Source: Halanaerobiaceae bacterium
GTDB taxonomy: Bacteria > Bacillota > Halanaerobiia > Halanaerobiales > Halarsenatibacteraceae
Assembly (NCBI GenBank): GCA_003553225.1
Contig: PWDW01000059.1
Span: 1-64,000, forward strand
Length of the DNA stretch: 64,000 bases
Direction: 5' to 3'
Shown here in pieces: positions 62,813 to 64,000 of the stretch. The notes beneath the pieces are model-generated. The model was not told the origin of the DNA, searched no databases, and saw nothing but the letters and a program-made list of their open reading frames with translations. The translations under genes and the position numbers were made by a program. Positions within the stretch are counted from its first letter, which is position 1, and every line of letters starts with the position of its first letter.

Positions 62813-64000
62813 GTGAATAAGGAATATCCTGACATACCCAATTTTACAGCAGGTTTTGCTGATAGTCCCGATTATTCAATAGACAAAGGGGTTCTTTTGC
62901 AGTGCTATGCCGAACTAAAACATGAATATGGTTCTGAAAATATACAGGAAATTCTTAATATAATAGATGACAGTATTTCTTCGGGTATAGAGCAGTTAAA
63001 AAACATCTCTCCTGATGAAAAATTAAAACAAAAAGAGCCGGATGTACTGGACAAAATAAAAAAACTGCGTCCTGAGGGTCCGAGAAAAATGGTAGATAGC
63101 ATTCCCCAGGATAAATATAAAAGTAAACTTGCAGGTGCTCTTAACGGCAGATTTGCCGGCTGTACCCTGGGAGCCCCTGTTGAATTTTGGTCTATTGATA
63201 AAATGAAAAGGCTGGCCCGGGAAAATGGGATAGATTATCCCCCTCGTGATTACTGGGCTTATGTGCCTGACCCCTATCAAAAAAGATACCGAGTAAGCAA
63301 ACGAGAAGAATATACAAAGAACAAACTCAACCTGGTCCCTGTAGATGATGATATTACTTATACGATTTTGGGTCTTTTAATTGCTGAAGATTATGGTCTG
63401 GATTTTTCCATAAAGGACGTAGGTGTCGGCTGGTTAAAGTATTTACCCTATGCAGAAACGGCAGAAAAAATTGCTTTAAGAAATTTAAAAGATGGAGTTG
63501 CTCCTTCAGAATCGGGCAAAAAAGATAATCCTTTTTGTGAATGGATCGGAGCATATATTCGGTCTGATCCCTGGGGATATTTAGCGCCGGGCAATCCGGA
63601 AAAAGCCGCTGAAATGGCGTATAAAGATGCTTTTATTAGCCACCGCAGACAGGGCATATATGGAGAAATGTTTTTTTCGGCTGTTATCGCAGCTTCTTTT
63701 GTTGTTGATAATGCTGTTGAGGCCATAGAAATTGGTTTAACAGAGATACCAGAAGAATGTGCCCTGGCCCGGGAAATAAAATGGGCTCTTGATTTAGCTC
63801 CGGAAATAAATAATTACCGTACAGCACGGGATGCAGTGGAAGAAAGATTTAAAGGTATGAATCCGGTGCATACAATAAATAATGCCTGTTTGACTGTATG
63901 GGGATTAACTATTGGGGAGCGGGATTTCACAGATGTGATAGGACAAACTGTGGCCATGGGTTTAGATAATGATTGCACGGCCGCGACAGCGGGCAGTATT
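62813..64000 (+). CDS. ADP-ribosylglycohydrolase-family protein, N-terminal part (runs off the window)
   Basis: The frame opens at GTG 62813, after GGGAGGAA, and is still open at 64000 (396 codons). After about 100 charged helical residues the hydrolase fold starts with KLAGALNGRFAGCTLGAPVEFW. VPVDDDITYTILGL is the metal-binding block, and the second half has GIYGEMFFSAVIAASF and, at the end of the window, GLDNDCTAATAGSI, the second metal-ligand region. Members of this superfamily (DraG, ARH) remove ribosyl groups from proteins, nucleosides or small compounds. Here, with a ribokinase and a transporter, hydrolysis of an imported ribosyl compound is the inferred role. The C-terminus is outside. 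Confidence 0.85.
   Translation, partial: MNKEYPDIPNFTAGFADSPDYSIDKGVLLQCYAELKHEYGSENIQEILNIIDDSISSGIEQLKNISPDEKLKQKEPDVLDKIKKLRPEGPRKMVDSIPQDKYKSKLAGALNGRFAGCTLGAPVEFWSIDKMKRLARENGIDYPPRDYWAYVPDPYQKRYRVSKREEYTKNKLNLVPVDDDITYTILGLLIAEDYGLDFSIKDVGVGWLKYLPYAETAEKIALRNLKDGVAPSESGKKDNPFCEWIGAYIRSDPWGYLAPGNPEKAAEMAYKDAFISHRRQGIYGEMFFSAVIAASFVVDNAVEAIEIGLTEIPEECALAREIKWALDLAPEINNYRTARDAVEERFKGMNPVHTINNACLTVWGLTIGERDFTDVIGQTVAMGLDNDCTAATAGSI

Noticed and set aside
1-64000. CRISPR array, insertion sequence or prophage
   Set aside because: No regularly spaced repeats, transposase, integrase or phage structural gene was seen; the only tandem repeats are the two short arrays at gene ends.

Overview
The window reads as chromosome of an anaerobic, low-GC Bacillota with an outer membrane, most like the Halanaerobiales (inference; no rRNA gene is present to confirm it). 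Firmicute traits are a GerW/YtfJ sporulation protein next to a DUF2953 protein, strong GGAGG ribosome sites with frequent TTG/GTG starts, RNase J, and the dap-asd-dapA-rnj-ftsK gene order. Signs of a second membrane are a small signal-peptide protein ending in aromatic beta strands with a C-terminal Phe, and two ABC solute-binding proteins with Sec signals but no lipobox Cys. Anaerobic traits are two radical-SAM enzymes and a giant 2-hydroxyacyl-CoA dehydratase/activase-type Fe-S protein.

Layout. 1-5069 (+): tail of an SbcC/YhaN-like ATPase, then a cluster of a membrane-anchored AmmeMemoRadiSam-type radical SAM enzyme, a membrane-embedded spermidine-synthase-like protein and a CcdA/DsbD-like membrane protein. 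5158-9763 (-): putative outer-membrane barrel, IlvD/Edd dehydratase, RNase Z, CoA-disulfide-reductase-like flavoprotein. 9913-25414 (-): a 15.5 kb carbohydrate locus with an NHL-TPR-Yip1 membrane protein, a 948-aa DUF5696-like exported protein, two MalF/MalG-type permeases, a periplasmic binding protein and three cytoplasmic glycosidases (GH78, a clan GH-A enzyme, GH106-like), apparently for rhamnose-containing glycans. 25662-34242: BON protein (-), then (+) an AddB-like/AddA-like nuclease-helicase pair, a CPBP protease, DUF2953 and GerW.

34362-46525 (+): a two-gene glutamate-cysteine ligase/ATP-grasp operon continuing into acylphosphatase and a 23S rRNA methyltransferase, then dapB, asd, dapA, rnj and ftsK, with clear promoters before asd and rnj. 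46708-47006 (-): tRNA-Tyr, tRNA-Glu and tRNA-Pro behind a good promoter and before a hairpin terminator. 47152-56824 (+): surE, the 1430-aa activase/dehydratase protein, mnmM and an mnmL-type radical SAM gene, and an AcnB-type aconitase. 56825-64000 (+): a visibly AT-richer operon behind a palindromic LacI/CcpA-type operator, with a ribokinase-family kinase, two Opp/Dpp-type permeases, a family 5 binding protein and the start of an ADP-ribosylglycohydrolase-family gene, suggesting uptake and breakdown of a ribosylated compound.

The best candidates for little-described biology are the DUF5696/NHL-Yip1 sugar locus, the glutamate-cysteine ligase plus unusual ATP-grasp pair, the radical SAM/spermidine-synthase-like/CcdA membrane cluster and the ribosyl-compound operon. 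No CRISPR array, insertion sequence or prophage was seen.
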